Positions 27,382 to 35,715 of a stretch of 46,633 bases of DNA are shown here, piece after piece. Below the pieces are notes generated by a model that worked only from the letters and a program-made list of their open reading frames with translations, was not told the DNA's origin and did no database searches. Each line of letters begins with the position of its first letter. The first letter of the stretch is position 1. The stretch covers positions 1 through 46,633 of the forward strand of contig DVIO01000127.1 of NCBI GenBank assembly GCA_018711205.1. Direction: 5' to 3'. Made by a program: the position numbers and the translations under genes. Source of the DNA: Candidatus Avamphibacillus intestinigallinarum. GTDB taxonomy: Bacteria; Bacillota; Bacilli; Bacillales; Amphibacillaceae.

Positions 27382-27412
27382 AAAGTTAGACAATCAAATA
27401 TCGCATATCGAT

Positions 27413-27551
27413 TCATCTTCGGGGCAGGGTGTAATTCCCGACCGACGGTAAATGAGTGTTACAACTCAAAGTCCGTGACCCACTTATTCAAAGTGGCTGA
27501 GCCGGTGCAATTCCGGGACCGACAGTTAAAGTCTGGATGGGAGAAGATGGA
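27413..27551 (+). promoter_or_regulatory. FMN riboswitch (RFN element)
   Basis: Classical RFN element: opening ATCTTCGGGGCAGGGTG (27415-27431), the internal ATTCCCGACCGACGGTAA (27433-27450), GAGCCGGTGCAATTCCG, and the closing GGGAGAAGAT that pairs with the 5' strand. It is followed by a terminator at 27603-27640, so FMN should stop transcription of the riboflavin transporter gene ribU. Confidence 0.96.
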
Positions 27552-27602
27552 AGCCTATGTATAGATGTTTTTGTGCATCTATATTTTCCAATAGATTCTA
27601 TT

Positions 27603-27640
27603 ACCCAAAAACCCTTGAAGCAATGGTTTTTGGGTTTTTT
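27603..27640 (+). terminator. Riboswitch-controlled terminator before ribU
   Basis: ACCCAAAAACC (27603-27613) pairs with GGTTTTTGGGT (27625-27635), then TTTTTT. Located about 50 bases after the FMN aptamer. Confidence 0.9.
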
Positions 27641-27717
27641 AATGGAATTTATACCAGGCTAAATTCCTTCATCAACATCAGATGTAATCGATATGTAGGA
27701 TGAAGGAGGAGATTGTG

Positions 27718-28302
27718 ATGACACATAGTCAATCATCACGAAAATTATTAAAAATGATCATCATTGCTTTATTAGGTACAGTATCTTTATTCTTATTCTT
27801 TTTAAACTTCCCGTTGCCTTTATTGCCGGCCTACTTGAAAATTGACTTTAGCGATGTACCAGCTATTTTAGCTGCCTTTGTATTTTCGCCTGTAGCAGGT
27901 ATAGCGGTTGTCGGGATTAAAAATATTTTATATTTTGCAACTGTCGGTTCAGGGGATCCAGTTGGCGTATTAGCAAACTTCTTAGCCGGTGTGATGTTTA
28001 TCGTACCTGTCTCATTTATGTATCACAAGTATAGAAAAGGTGTGAAGAGCATCATTACTGGACTTATAGCAGGTACAGTCGTTATGACCATTGGGATGGT
28101 TGTATTGAATTATTTAGTCATCTTACCAACTTATGCAACGGTAATGGGTTGGGAAATGAGTGCAACTGAAAAATGGTGGAGTGTGCTTGTGGGGATTTTA
28201 CCATTTAATGTGATTAAAGGTATTATTGTCAGTATGCTATTCGTCCCATTATACTTGAGAATGCGTACGTGGATTGAACAGAAGCGTATGAACTTTGCTT
28301 AA
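27718..28302 (+). CDS. ribU: RibU, riboflavin ECF transporter S component
   Basis: 194-residue membrane protein with about six helices, the substrate-binding S component that captures riboflavin and works with a shared EcfAA'T module encoded elsewhere. Typical motifs: LKIDFSDVPAILAAFVFSP (about 39-57), VVGIKNILYF (about 63-72), and GVLANFLAG. The FMN riboswitch upstream confirms the substrate. Start at 27718 since AAGGAGGAG ends 7-8 bases before it; an ATG at 27700 lies upstream of the binding site. Confidence 0.95.
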   Translation: MTHSQSSRKLLKMIIIALLGTVSLFLFFLNFPLPLLPAYLKIDFSDVPAILAAFVFSPVAGIAVVGIKNILYFATVGSGDPVGVLANFLAGVMFIVPVSFMYHKYRKGVKSIITGLIAGTVVMTIGMVVLNYLVILPTYATVMGWEMSATEKWWSVLVGILPFNVIKGIIVSMLFVPLYLRMRTWIEQKRMNFA

Positions 28303-28312
28303 AAATATATTT

Positions 28313-28353
28313 AAAAGGATTGAATGTCTTCTAAGGACATTCAATCCTTTTTT
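28313..28353. terminator. Terminator between ribU and the LOV-STAS gene
   Basis: AAAAGGATTGAATGTC (28313-28328) pairs with GACATTCAATCCTTTT (28336-28351); 16 bp, T-rich and A-rich ends, usable in both directions. Confidence 0.9.
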
Positions 28354-28378
28354 GCATAATAGATCATCGATTCTAGAC

Positions 28379-29170
28379 TCAAGTTGTTAACTGTGCAAGT
28401 GCAGATTTTACATCATTGTAGGTGTGGAATTTGTTAAAATCTAACATAGCTTGATTGAATCCGATTGCAAGATTTGGTGTGATTCCAGTTAATATTAAAC
28501 ATGACCCCATAATACTTAATAGTTGATCTAGTGAACGAATCGTTTCATAAATGCCTTCTGTCACATTACCGATACTAGATAAATCAATGATTAAATAATC
28601 ACTCTGGTTTTTTAAAATATGAGCACTAATTGAGTCCATTAATGTAGTTAAACGGTCTTCTGTAACCCGGCCAATAAGTGGTAGGACAGATATCGAGTCT
28701 GTAATCGGCAAAATAGGGGTCGATAAAGAACGCACATCTTCAACATATGCTTTCAATTCCATTTCTTTTTCAACATCTTCTGTTATATCATTTTGAATGG
28801 CTATGAAAAATGATTGATTGAGCTCTTCAATTGTAACGGGAAAGATATTTAAAAAGTTCCAAAAAGGTGTGCCGTCTTTTTTAAAGTTTTTCAACCTGAT
28901 GCGTACAGGTTTATTTTCAGAAACGCCGTCTTCGATTTCGTAAAATTTAATAGGATCTGGATTATCCCCCTGTAAAAAACGTGCGTTTAAACCAAGTACT
29001 TCCTCAGGTTCGTATCCAGTTATTTTTGTAAACCCTTCATTCACATATATAATCGGATTATCTTCTTGATTCGGGTCAGTGATACTAACGCCAACACCAA
29101 GACGTTCAATCGTTGAACGGATGATTTGATTTTGATGAATAAGGTCATATTTATGTAAATAATCTTTCAT
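28379..29170 (-). CDS. ytvA: LOV-STAS protein (YtvA-like) lacking the photoactive cysteine
   Basis: 263 residues: N-terminal cap helix (1-20), LOV/PAS domain (about 21-127), linker helix (128-148) and STAS domain (about 149-258). B. subtilis YtvA is a blue-light input to the sigma-B stressosome. Flavin-contacting residues are kept: N62, R64, Q67, N95, N105, N108 and Q126. The photoactive cysteine of NCRFLQG is alanine here (A63, codon GCA): the site reads LNARFLQG. A flavin can still be held, but the cysteinyl adduct cannot form. The gene is otherwise intact, with AGGAG before its ATG, so it is not an obvious pseudogene. Confidence 0.92.
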   Translation of the reverse strand: MKDYLHKYDLIHQNQIIRSTIERLGVGVSITDPNQEDNPIIYVNEGFTKITGYEPEEVLGLNARFLQGDNPDPIKFYEIEDGVSENKPVRIRLKNFKKDGTPFWNFLNIFPVTIEELNQSFFIAIQNDITEDVEKEMELKAYVEDVRSLSTPILPITDSISVLPLIGRVTEDRLTTLMDSISAHILKNQSDYLIIDLSSIGNVTEGIYETIRSLDQLLSIMGSCLILTGITPNLAIGFNQAMLDFNKFHTYNDVKSALAQLTT

Positions 29171-29258
29171 ATTGCGTTGCTCCTCTCATTGTGTTCTGCA
29201 TCAACGTTAAAATATAATAAGTTTATCCACTTTAATAAGACGTTTAGCTCGTGCTCAT

Positions 29259-29648
29259 TTATCTTAATGGGACAACACCAATGGTACAACGTGAGATACA
29301 AATCAGCTTGTCCGCTTCGTCGGTTATTTTAATATCCCAAACCATAGTTGTACGCCCTACATGATAGGGCGTAGCAATGGCTGTAACGATTCCGTCTTTT
29401 TTGGAACGCATGTGATTCGCGTTAATCTCCATCCCAAATACGGTATGAGTTTCGGGATTAATATTAGCAAATCCACCAAAGCTTGCCGCGGTTTCTGCAA
29501 GGGCTACACTTGCTCCGCCATGTAAAAAGCCTGCTGGCTGACGAGTTGCATCATGGACGGGCATTGTCATTTCGACATAGTCTTTTTTTAATGTAACCAT
29601 CTCTATACCTAATGCTTCCATTAACGTGTTATCTAATTGCCATTCCAA
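29259..29648 (-). CDS. menI: Hotdog-fold thioesterase, probable DHNA-CoA thioesterase
   Basis: 129-residue PaaI/YdiI-type hotdog thioesterase. The active-site helix carries LHGGASVALAE, with H43 and the likely catalytic E52. E. coli MenI (YdiI) with the same motif hydrolyses 1,4-dihydroxy-2-naphthoyl-CoA, the step between MenB and MenA. It lies 22 bases after menA on the same strand and opposite the menFDHB genes, which supports that role. The start is TTG at 29648, 5-6 bases after GAGGTGAT. Substrate inferred from context and motif. Confidence 0.82.
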   Translation of the reverse strand: MEWQLDNTLMEALGIEMVTLKKDYVEMTMPVHDATRQPAGFLHGGASVALAETAASFGGFANINPETHTVFGMEINANHMRSKKDGIVTAIATPYHVGRTTMVWDIKITDEADKLICISRCTIGVVPLR

Positions 29649-29670
29649 TTGTGATCACCTCTCATATTAT

Positions 29671-30609
29671 TTAAGATAGTTCAACGAGTTTACTAATGAG
29701 TAAAGAGATACCTAAGAGCATTCCATATATTGTGTTTGTTTTACCTGTAGCTGCCATCGCTGGCATCATTTCTATTGGATTGTTTTTCCCTTTAAATTTC
29801 GTAATGACTTCTGCGGCTTTTTTCGCACTTAAGAGCGTAATAAACGACCACATAGGTAATAAACCGATGAATATAAAGAGAATCGTTAAAGCGTATGACA
29901 CGATAAATAATATCGTTAATAATGAAATGGCTCGTTTTTGCCCAAGTAAAATGGCGAGTGTTTTTCGTCCGTTTTGTTTATCACCATCATGGTCGCGGAT
30001 ATTGTTCGCGAAATTTAAGCATCCAATGAAAATGGCTACTGGTATAGAAATATACATGACATCAGCGTGGATTGTACCAGATTGAATAAAATAACTTATG
30101 CCGATAATCACTGTCCCCATGAAAAAACCAGCAAATACTTCTCCAAAAGGTGTTCTTGAAATGGGAAATGGTCCACCAGTATATAAATAACCGAAAGCCA
30201 TACAAATTAGACCAATGACAGCGATCCACCAGCTCGAAGCGATACAAATATAAACGCCAAGTAATATAGAAATGCCGTAAAAAACAAGCGCTAAGTTTAG
30301 CACTGTTTTTGGTGAAATCCCGTCACGTACAATTGTGCCACCAATCCCGACAGAGTGCTCTGTATCAATGCCGCCAACAAAATCATAATATTCATTAAAC
30401 ATATTTGTGGCAGACTGAATTAAAATGGAAGCCAGTAACATCGCAGCAAGTAGTAAGATATGTAGATGTCCATCAAGCCATGCTAACATCGTGCCGACAA
30501 ATACAGGTACGAAAGATGCGGTTAGTGTGTGCGGACGTAGCATACGCCACCATATATGTAATCCATCCTGTTCATTTAATGCTTCTTTTATATTGCTTTC
30601 TTTTGGCAT
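29671..30609 (-). CDS. menA: MenA, 1,4-dihydroxy-2-naphthoate polyprenyltransferase
   Basis: 312-residue UbiA-family membrane prenyltransferase with eight or nine helices, attaching the isoprenoid tail in menaquinone synthesis. The two Mg-diphosphate motifs are present: NMFNEYYD (69-76) and NNIRDHDGD (202-210). AGGAGG lies 9 bases before the ATG. It is divergent from menF and has a near-consensus promoter (30643-30671). Confidence 0.94.
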   Translation of the reverse strand: MPKESNIKEALNEQDGLHIWWRMLRPHTLTASFVPVFVGTMLAWLDGHLHILLLAAMLLASILIQSATNMFNEYYDFVGGIDTEHSVGIGGTIVRDGISPKTVLNLALVFYGISILLGVYICIASSWWIAVIGLICMAFGYLYTGGPFPISRTPFGEVFAGFFMGTVIIGISYFIQSGTIHADVMYISIPVAIFIGCLNFANNIRDHDGDKQNGRKTLAILLGQKRAISLLTILFIVSYALTILFIFIGLLPMWSFITLLSAKKAAEVITKFKGKNNPIEMMPAMAATGKTNTIYGMLLGISLLISKLVELS

Positions 30610-30642
30610 ACGTATAGCCTCCTGTATTTTCTATCCTATCAT

Positions 30643-30671
30643 ATCGTATGAAAAGCATGGGGATGTGTCAA
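30643..30671 (-). promoter_or_regulatory. Promoter of menA-menI
   Basis: On the minus strand a perfect TTGACA (30671-30666), 17-bp spacer, TACGAT (30648-30643). Start codon about 35 bases downstream. Confidence 0.75.
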
Positions 30672-30748
30672 TTGTATTGTGCGGATTTACGTTATTTTCG
30701 CGTAGAGAAGTGATCGTTGCTTATGACTGTCGAAAACTATAGATGATA

Positions 30749-30757
30749 TGCTAAAAT
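30749..30757 (+). promoter_or_regulatory. Extended -10 promoter of menF
   Basis: TGC followed by TAAAAT (30752-30757); the -35 region (TGTCGA) is weak. Start codon about 40 bases downstream. Confidence 0.45.
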
Positions 30758-30797
30758 AGAAATAATGATTAGTGGAGAATTACGGAGGTCAGCATAC

Positions 30798-32186
30798 ATG
30801 TTTGAGGCAATACGACAAGCAAATTTATTTACATATCAAGAAAAGATACAACAGTTAAAAGCTGAAGCAACAGGGAGACTTTTTAGTGTAACAAATGAAA
30901 TTGAGAAAGTTGATCCACTTGCTTTTTTTAGTGCATATGAAGCAATAGAGGAAGATCGTTGGTTTTGGACAAGTGCTGATCAGCAAACATTTTTTGTAGG
31001 AATCGGTTCTGCAATACAATTTGAATCCGAAAAAGCTGATCTCCAGTTTATTCAAAATGAATGGAATGACATACTGCAGCATGCAGAAATCGACAATCCA
31101 TACGAAAACATCGGAACAGGTCCAGTCATTTATGGTGGCGAACCATTTGATTATAAAAAAGCAACAACATCATTATGGAAGCATTTTGAAACGAGTCGAT
31201 TCATCTTGCCGAAATATATGCTTGTTGTAGATAAAGATCAATGTTTTATGACTTATAATCTGTTTGTAAAAGCAACAACAGCAAGTGAACAGTTTACCGA
31301 TGACTGGGAGAAGCTAGAAATGGGTTTAAAAGAAAAGCCAATTTATGAGGAAATTGTCACAAAATCTATACGTGCCGAAGAGATAGAACCAGAAGATTGG
31401 AAAGATACAATTCAGTTAGCAACTGACACCATTGCACGTGGTGAAGCTCATAAAATTGTACTTGCTCGTGAAATCAGAGTGACATTATCAGCATCTGCCT
31501 ATATTGGTGCTTTATTACATGAGCTGTTACAGACCCAACCGAACAGCTATGTATTTGCATTCTCGCACCAAGGGGATAGTTTTATTGGTGCTTCACCGGA
31601 ACGGCTTGTACGTGTATATGATGATGAAGTTTTATCAACATGCCTTGCAGGGACCGCACCACGTGGAAAACATCCAATTGAAGATGAGACTTTGTCACGG
31701 GATTTATTAAATGACCCTAAAAATCGTAGTGAACATCATTTTGTTGTTGACATGATACGAAAGGCTGTACAACCATTTTGTGATGAATTGAACATACCGG
31801 AGAAGCCGACAGTTACGCAATTGAAAAATTTACAACATTTATACACGCCAGTTGAAGCGACATTAAAACCGTCTGCCCACCTGTTTAATTTAGTGCAAGC
31901 TCTGCATCCGACTCCGGCATTAGGCGGGACACCGAAAGAAGCGTCATTGGCCTTCATTCGCGAACACGAATTGCTTGATCGTGGTTGGTATGGAGCGCCA
32001 ATAGGTTGGTTAGATGCGCAGCAAAATGGCGAATTTGCTGTAGCGATACGATCAGGTCTAATTCAAAAAGATGAGGCTTCATTGTTTGCTGGCTGTGGCG
32101 TCGTAGAGGATTCTGATCCTGAAATGGAATATGCAGAAACGAAAATGAAATTCAGACCGATGTTATCTATCTTGGAGGATGAATGA
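30798..32186 (+). CDS. menF: MenF, isochorismate synthase
   Basis: 462-residue chorismate-utilising enzyme that turns chorismate into isochorismate, the first step to menaquinone. The catalytic C-terminal domain shows KIVLAREI (about 218-225), the FIGASPERLV segment, LAGTAPRG, SEHHFVVDMI, the Mg-binding HPTPALGGTPKEAS, and CGVVEDSDPEMEYAET near the end. Start at 30798, 10 bases after GGAGG; an ATG at 30765 is upstream of that site. Stop overlaps the menD start region. Confidence 0.92.
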   Translation: MFEAIRQANLFTYQEKIQQLKAEATGRLFSVTNEIEKVDPLAFFSAYEAIEEDRWFWTSADQQTFFVGIGSAIQFESEKADLQFIQNEWNDILQHAEIDNPYENIGTGPVIYGGEPFDYKKATTSLWKHFETSRFILPKYMLVVDKDQCFMTYNLFVKATTASEQFTDDWEKLEMGLKEKPIYEEIVTKSIRAEEIEPEDWKDTIQLATDTIARGEAHKIVLAREIRVTLSASAYIGALLHELLQTQPNSYVFAFSHQGDSFIGASPERLVRVYDDEVLSTCLAGTAPRGKHPIEDETLSRDLLNDPKNRSEHHFVVDMIRKAVQPFCDELNIPEKPTVTQLKNLQHLYTPVEATLKPSAHLFNLVQALHPTPALGGTPKEASLAFIREHELLDRGWYGAPIGWLDAQQNGEFAVAIRSGLIQKDEASLFAGCGVVEDSDPEMEYAETKMKFRPMLSILEDE

Positions 32187-33919
32187 TGGAGCATACAGAA
32201 GTATTATCAAAATATGTGGGAAATTTTGTTGATGAATTGGTGGCAAGTGGTTTAACACATGCAGTCATTTCGCCGGGGTCAAGGTCAACTCCGATTGCAA
32301 TGCTGTTAGAAGCACACCAAGCCATCGAAACAACTGTCATTGTAGATGAACGTTCGGCTAGTTTCTTTGCCTTAGGGATTGCAAAAGAAACGAAAAAACC
32401 AGTTGTGATTGTGTGTACATCTGGTACAGCTGCTGCAAATTATTATCCAGCAATTATTGAAGCATATTATAGCCAGGTCCCATTGCTTATTTTAACAGCT
32501 GATCGTCCTCATGAATTACGGGATGTAGATGCCCCCCAAGCGATTCAGCAATTGAATATGTTTGGCGAATATCCAGTGTGGTTTCATGAAATGGCATTGC
32601 CTGAAGCGACTCCTAATATGCTAAATTATGCTAGAAGTAAGGCAGCAAGAGCAATGCATATTGCCATGTTAGAACATGGTCCTGTTCATTTGAATTTTCC
32701 TTTAAGGGAACCATTAATACCTAATGTTGAATTAGACGATGTATGGGGCAAACGACGAGGCATGTCGTTTTATCCAACGATGGATGGAGAACTGGAGCCG
32801 AATGCGGAAAGTCTTTCACTATTAAGTAATCATTTATCTGAATGTGATAACGGCTTAATTGTGTGTGGTCCTCTTGTTGATGAAGGAGAAGCTCAAGCGA
32901 TTGTTCGTTTAGCTTCACATTTGCAAGTTCCTTTATTAGCTGATCCATTATCACAAGTGCGCACAATTGGTATGAAAGACACTGTCATTATTGAAAGCTA
33001 TGATGCCATTTTACGAGATAAAGTACGTAGGGAGCAACTACGGCCAGATTATATATTACGCTTTGGAGCGATGCCTGTTTCGAAGATGTATCGTTTTTAT
33101 TTAGAAACACATTATGAAGCGGAAAGATATGTTGTCTCAGCACGTCAACAATATCGTGAGCCCTCTGCGATTGAAACGCATTTTGTCCATTCGAATGTAG
33201 AACTGTTCGTAGAGGGGTTGATTGAACAGACAAGTGTGTCAGATAAACATACGACTTGGTTGTCTCGTTGGATACAAATGGATGAAGCAGCATGCAGTGT
33301 CTTATGTACAAACGATTCGGAAGTATTAACTGAAGGCGAAGTTGTGACACAATTAAGCCAAATCCTTCCAGATGACGAGTTGTTATTTGTAGGCAACAGT
33401 ATGGCAATTCGTGATGTCGATACATTTATGATACATGTCCAAAATCAAATGCGTATTTTAGCAAATCGTGGAGCAAATGGAATTGATGGTGTTGTGTCAA
33501 CAGCAGCAGGTACGGCTAAAACAGGCAAACATGTGACATTATTAATTGGTGATTTATCTTTCTATCATGATATGAATGGGTTACACGCAATTCAAAAAGA
33601 GCAATTATCTGTAACGATTATTTTGATTAATAATGAAGGTGGGGGTATTTTTTCATTTTTACCTCAACATAATGATAAAGCGCATTTTGAATCATTATTT
33701 GGTACACCTTTAAACATTGATTTTAAACATGCTGCACATTTATACAATGCGGATTATGCTCACGTTCGAACGATTGATGAATTTACTAAATGTTATAAAC
33801 AAGCTTTGGAACAAAAAGGCTTAACGATTATTGAAGTCCAAACCAATCGAGAAGAGAATATGTACTGGCATAAAGCGAAATGGGCAGAGATTCATGACAG
33901 ATTAAGCCAGATGGAGTGA
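32186..33919 (+). CDS. menD: MenD, SEPHCHC synthase
   Basis: 577-residue thiamine-diphosphate enzyme joining isochorismate and 2-oxoglutarate. N-terminal VISPGSRSTP (about 29-38), the activating glutamate region DERSASFFALG (about 53-63), TSGTAAANYYPA, and the ThDP-binding GDLSFYHDMNGL (about 450-461) are clear. Two adjacent ATGs (32183, 32186) overlap the menF stop; the second is 7 bases after GGAGG and is preferred. Translational coupling with menF is likely. Confidence 0.94.
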   Translation: MEHTEVLSKYVGNFVDELVASGLTHAVISPGSRSTPIAMLLEAHQAIETTVIVDERSASFFALGIAKETKKPVVIVCTSGTAAANYYPAIIEAYYSQVPLLILTADRPHELRDVDAPQAIQQLNMFGEYPVWFHEMALPEATPNMLNYARSKAARAMHIAMLEHGPVHLNFPLREPLIPNVELDDVWGKRRGMSFYPTMDGELEPNAESLSLLSNHLSECDNGLIVCGPLVDEGEAQAIVRLASHLQVPLLADPLSQVRTIGMKDTVIIESYDAILRDKVRREQLRPDYILRFGAMPVSKMYRFYLETHYEAERYVVSARQQYREPSAIETHFVHSNVELFVEGLIEQTSVSDKHTTWLSRWIQMDEAACSVLCTNDSEVLTEGEVVTQLSQILPDDELLFVGNSMAIRDVDTFMIHVQNQMRILANRGANGIDGVVSTAAGTAKTGKHVTLLIGDLSFYHDMNGLHAIQKEQLSVTIILINNEGGGIFSFLPQHNDKAHFESLFGTPLNIDFKHAAHLYNADYAHVRTIDEFTKCYKQALEQKGLTIIEVQTNREENMYWHKAKWAEIHDRLSQME

Positions 33920-33923
33920 TAAC

Positions 33924-34730
33924 GTGTATATTCGCACGGAGATGGCAACTTATCATTATGAGGAAGTCGGGCACGGCCCGGCACTTATCTTACTGCACGG
34001 ATTTACTGGTACGTTACAGACATGGAAGCCTTATATCGAAAAATGGGCTGATACGCACCGGGTAATCGCAATCGATTTGCCAGGGCATGGGAAGACGCGT
34101 ACACAGATGTTTCCGAGCATGGAAGTATTTGTAGATGAGCTTGCGATTATATTAAAACAGTTAAATGTAGATAAATGTACGATGCTAGGCTACTCTATGG
34201 GAGGCAGAACGGCTTTATCATTTGCAGTTCGTTATCCAGAACAGGTGAGCCGATTAATCTTAGAATCAGCTTCACCAGGCCTTCAAACGACAGAAGAACG
34301 AGCACAACGTCAACAAAATGATGCACAATTAGCTAGTCGAATTGAATCTGAGGGTCTGGAGGCATTTGTGAATCGTTGGGAGAATACGCCACTGTTTGCA
34401 AGTCAAAAAGGTGTACCAGAAACAAAACGTCAAGCTGTACGCAATGAACGCTTAAGTCAAACAGAAGCTGGACTAGCAGCTTCCTTAAGATATATGGGAA
34501 CAGGTGCCCAACAGTCTAATTGGGATCATTTACAGAGATTACAATGCCCTGTACACCTTGTTGTTGGAGCACTTGATCAAAAGTTTGTTCGCATGAATCA
34601 ACTGATGGAACAACGACTTCCATATGCTTCATTACAGATTGTTCCAAACACAGGTCATGCAATTCATGTGGAAAATGATGTAGAATTTGATAAACTAGTA
34701 AAGCAATTTATTATTAAAGATCGTCTTTAG
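33924..34730 (+). CDS. menH: MenH, SHCHC synthase
   Basis: 268-residue alpha/beta-hydrolase that removes pyruvate from SEPHCHC. LHGFTG oxyanion region (24-29), nucleophile elbow GYSMGGR (S91), an aspartate in VVGALDQ (about 216) and the histidine of NTGHAIH (about 245) make the Ser-Asp-His triad. The start is GTG at 33924; the GGAGTGAT that overlaps the menD stop serves as binding site. Confidence 0.9.
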   Translation: MYIRTEMATYHYEEVGHGPALILLHGFTGTLQTWKPYIEKWADTHRVIAIDLPGHGKTRTQMFPSMEVFVDELAIILKQLNVDKCTMLGYSMGGRTALSFAVRYPEQVSRLILESASPGLQTTEERAQRQQNDAQLASRIESEGLEAFVNRWENTPLFASQKGVPETKRQAVRNERLSQTEAGLAASLRYMGTGAQQSNWDHLQRLQCPVHLVVGALDQKFVRMNQLMEQRLPYASLQIVPNTGHAIHVENDVEFDKLVKQFIIKDRL

Positions 34731-34751
34731 ATCTAAGGAGGAAATCACTTT

Positions 34752-35570
34752 ATGGCAGTTGCTTGGGAAACAGTTCGTGAATATAAAGAAATTTATTATG
34801 AAAAGTATAACGGAATTGCAAAAGTTACAATCAATCGTCCCGAAAAACGAAATGCATTTACCCCGTTAACAGTAAATGAAATGATTGATGCATTTGCAGA
34901 TGCACGAGATGACTCAGAAATTGGTGTAATCGTATTAGCAGGTGCAGGAGATAAAGCATTCTGCTCAGGTGGAGACCAATCGGTTAGAGGCCATGGTGGT
35001 TATGTAGGAGAAGACCAGGTTCCTCGTTTGAACGTTTTAGATTTACAACGTCTGATTCGTACCATTCCAAAACCAGTCATTGCAATGGTGTCAGGTTATG
35101 CAGTAGGTGGCGGTCATGTCTTACATGTTGTATGTGATTTGACAATCGCTGCAGATAATGCGATTTTTGGACAAACAGGACCAAAAGTTGGAAGCTTTGA
35201 TGCAGGCTATGGTGCTGGTTTACTTGCTGAAATGGTCGGTCAAAAACGTGCACGTGAAATTTGGTTCTTATGCCGTCAATATAATGCAGAAGAAGCTTAT
35301 GAAATGGGACTTGTCAACAAAGTTGTACCACTTGATGAATTAGAAACGGAAACGATTCAATGGTGCTCTGAAATCTTGGAAAAATCTCCAACAGCCCTAC
35401 GCTTCTTAAAAGCATCCTTTAATGCAGCAACAGACGGCTTAGCAGGATTGCAGCAAATGGGTGGAGACGCAACGTTATTGTATTATACAACAGATGAAGC
35501 AAAAGAAGGACGCGATGCTTTTAAAGAAAAAAGAAGTCCGGACTTCAAACAATTTCCACGTTTTCCATAA
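34752..35570 (+). CDS. menB: MenB, 1,4-dihydroxy-2-naphthoyl-CoA synthase
   Basis: 272-residue crotonase-family enzyme that closes the second ring from o-succinylbenzoyl-CoA. [11 protein letters not shown] (oxyanion loop, about 74-84), [12 protein letters not shown] (about 115-126), and [15 protein letters not shown] (about 140-154) are diagnostic. AAGGAGG lies 11 bases before the ATG. A terminator follows, so menE is transcribed separately. Confidence 0.96.
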   Translation: MAVAWETVREYKEIYYEKYNGIAKVTINRPEKRNAFTPLTVNEMIDAFADARDDSEIGVIVLAGAGDKAFCSGGDQSVRGHGGYVGEDQVPRLNVLDLQRLIRTIPKPVIAMVSGYAVGGGHVLHVVCDLTIAADNAIFGQTGPKVGSFDAGYGAGLLAEMVGQKRAREIWFLCRQYNAEEAYEMGLVNKVVPLDELETETIQWCSEILEKSPTALRFLKASFNAATDGLAGLQQMGGDATLLYYTTDEAKEGRDAFKEKRSPDFKQFPRFP

Positions 35571-35578
35571 GCATAAGG

Positions 35579-35616
35579 AAAAACACCTTCTGTCATTTCA
35601 ACAGTAGGTGTTTTTT
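35579..35616 (+). terminator. Terminator after menB
   Basis: AAAAACACCT pairs with AGGTGTTTTT, with inner CTGT/ACAG across a T-T mismatch, followed by a T run to 35616. Confidence 0.82.
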
Positions 35617-35715
35617 AATGATTTCGTAAGTAATTGGATGAACACCCTAAACTAATCAAAACGTTTATCGTATGTTGTAAAGAAAATGCATTTTTGAGAG
35701 AGGGATGAGAAGAAC

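Noticed and set aside
27373-27564. A 63-codon plus-strand ORF upstream of ribU
   Set aside because: It lies almost wholly in the FMN riboswitch, has no binding site and no protein-like character.
32721-33425. Minus-strand ORFs inside menD
   Set aside because: Overlap a clear MenD on the other strand and lack start signals.
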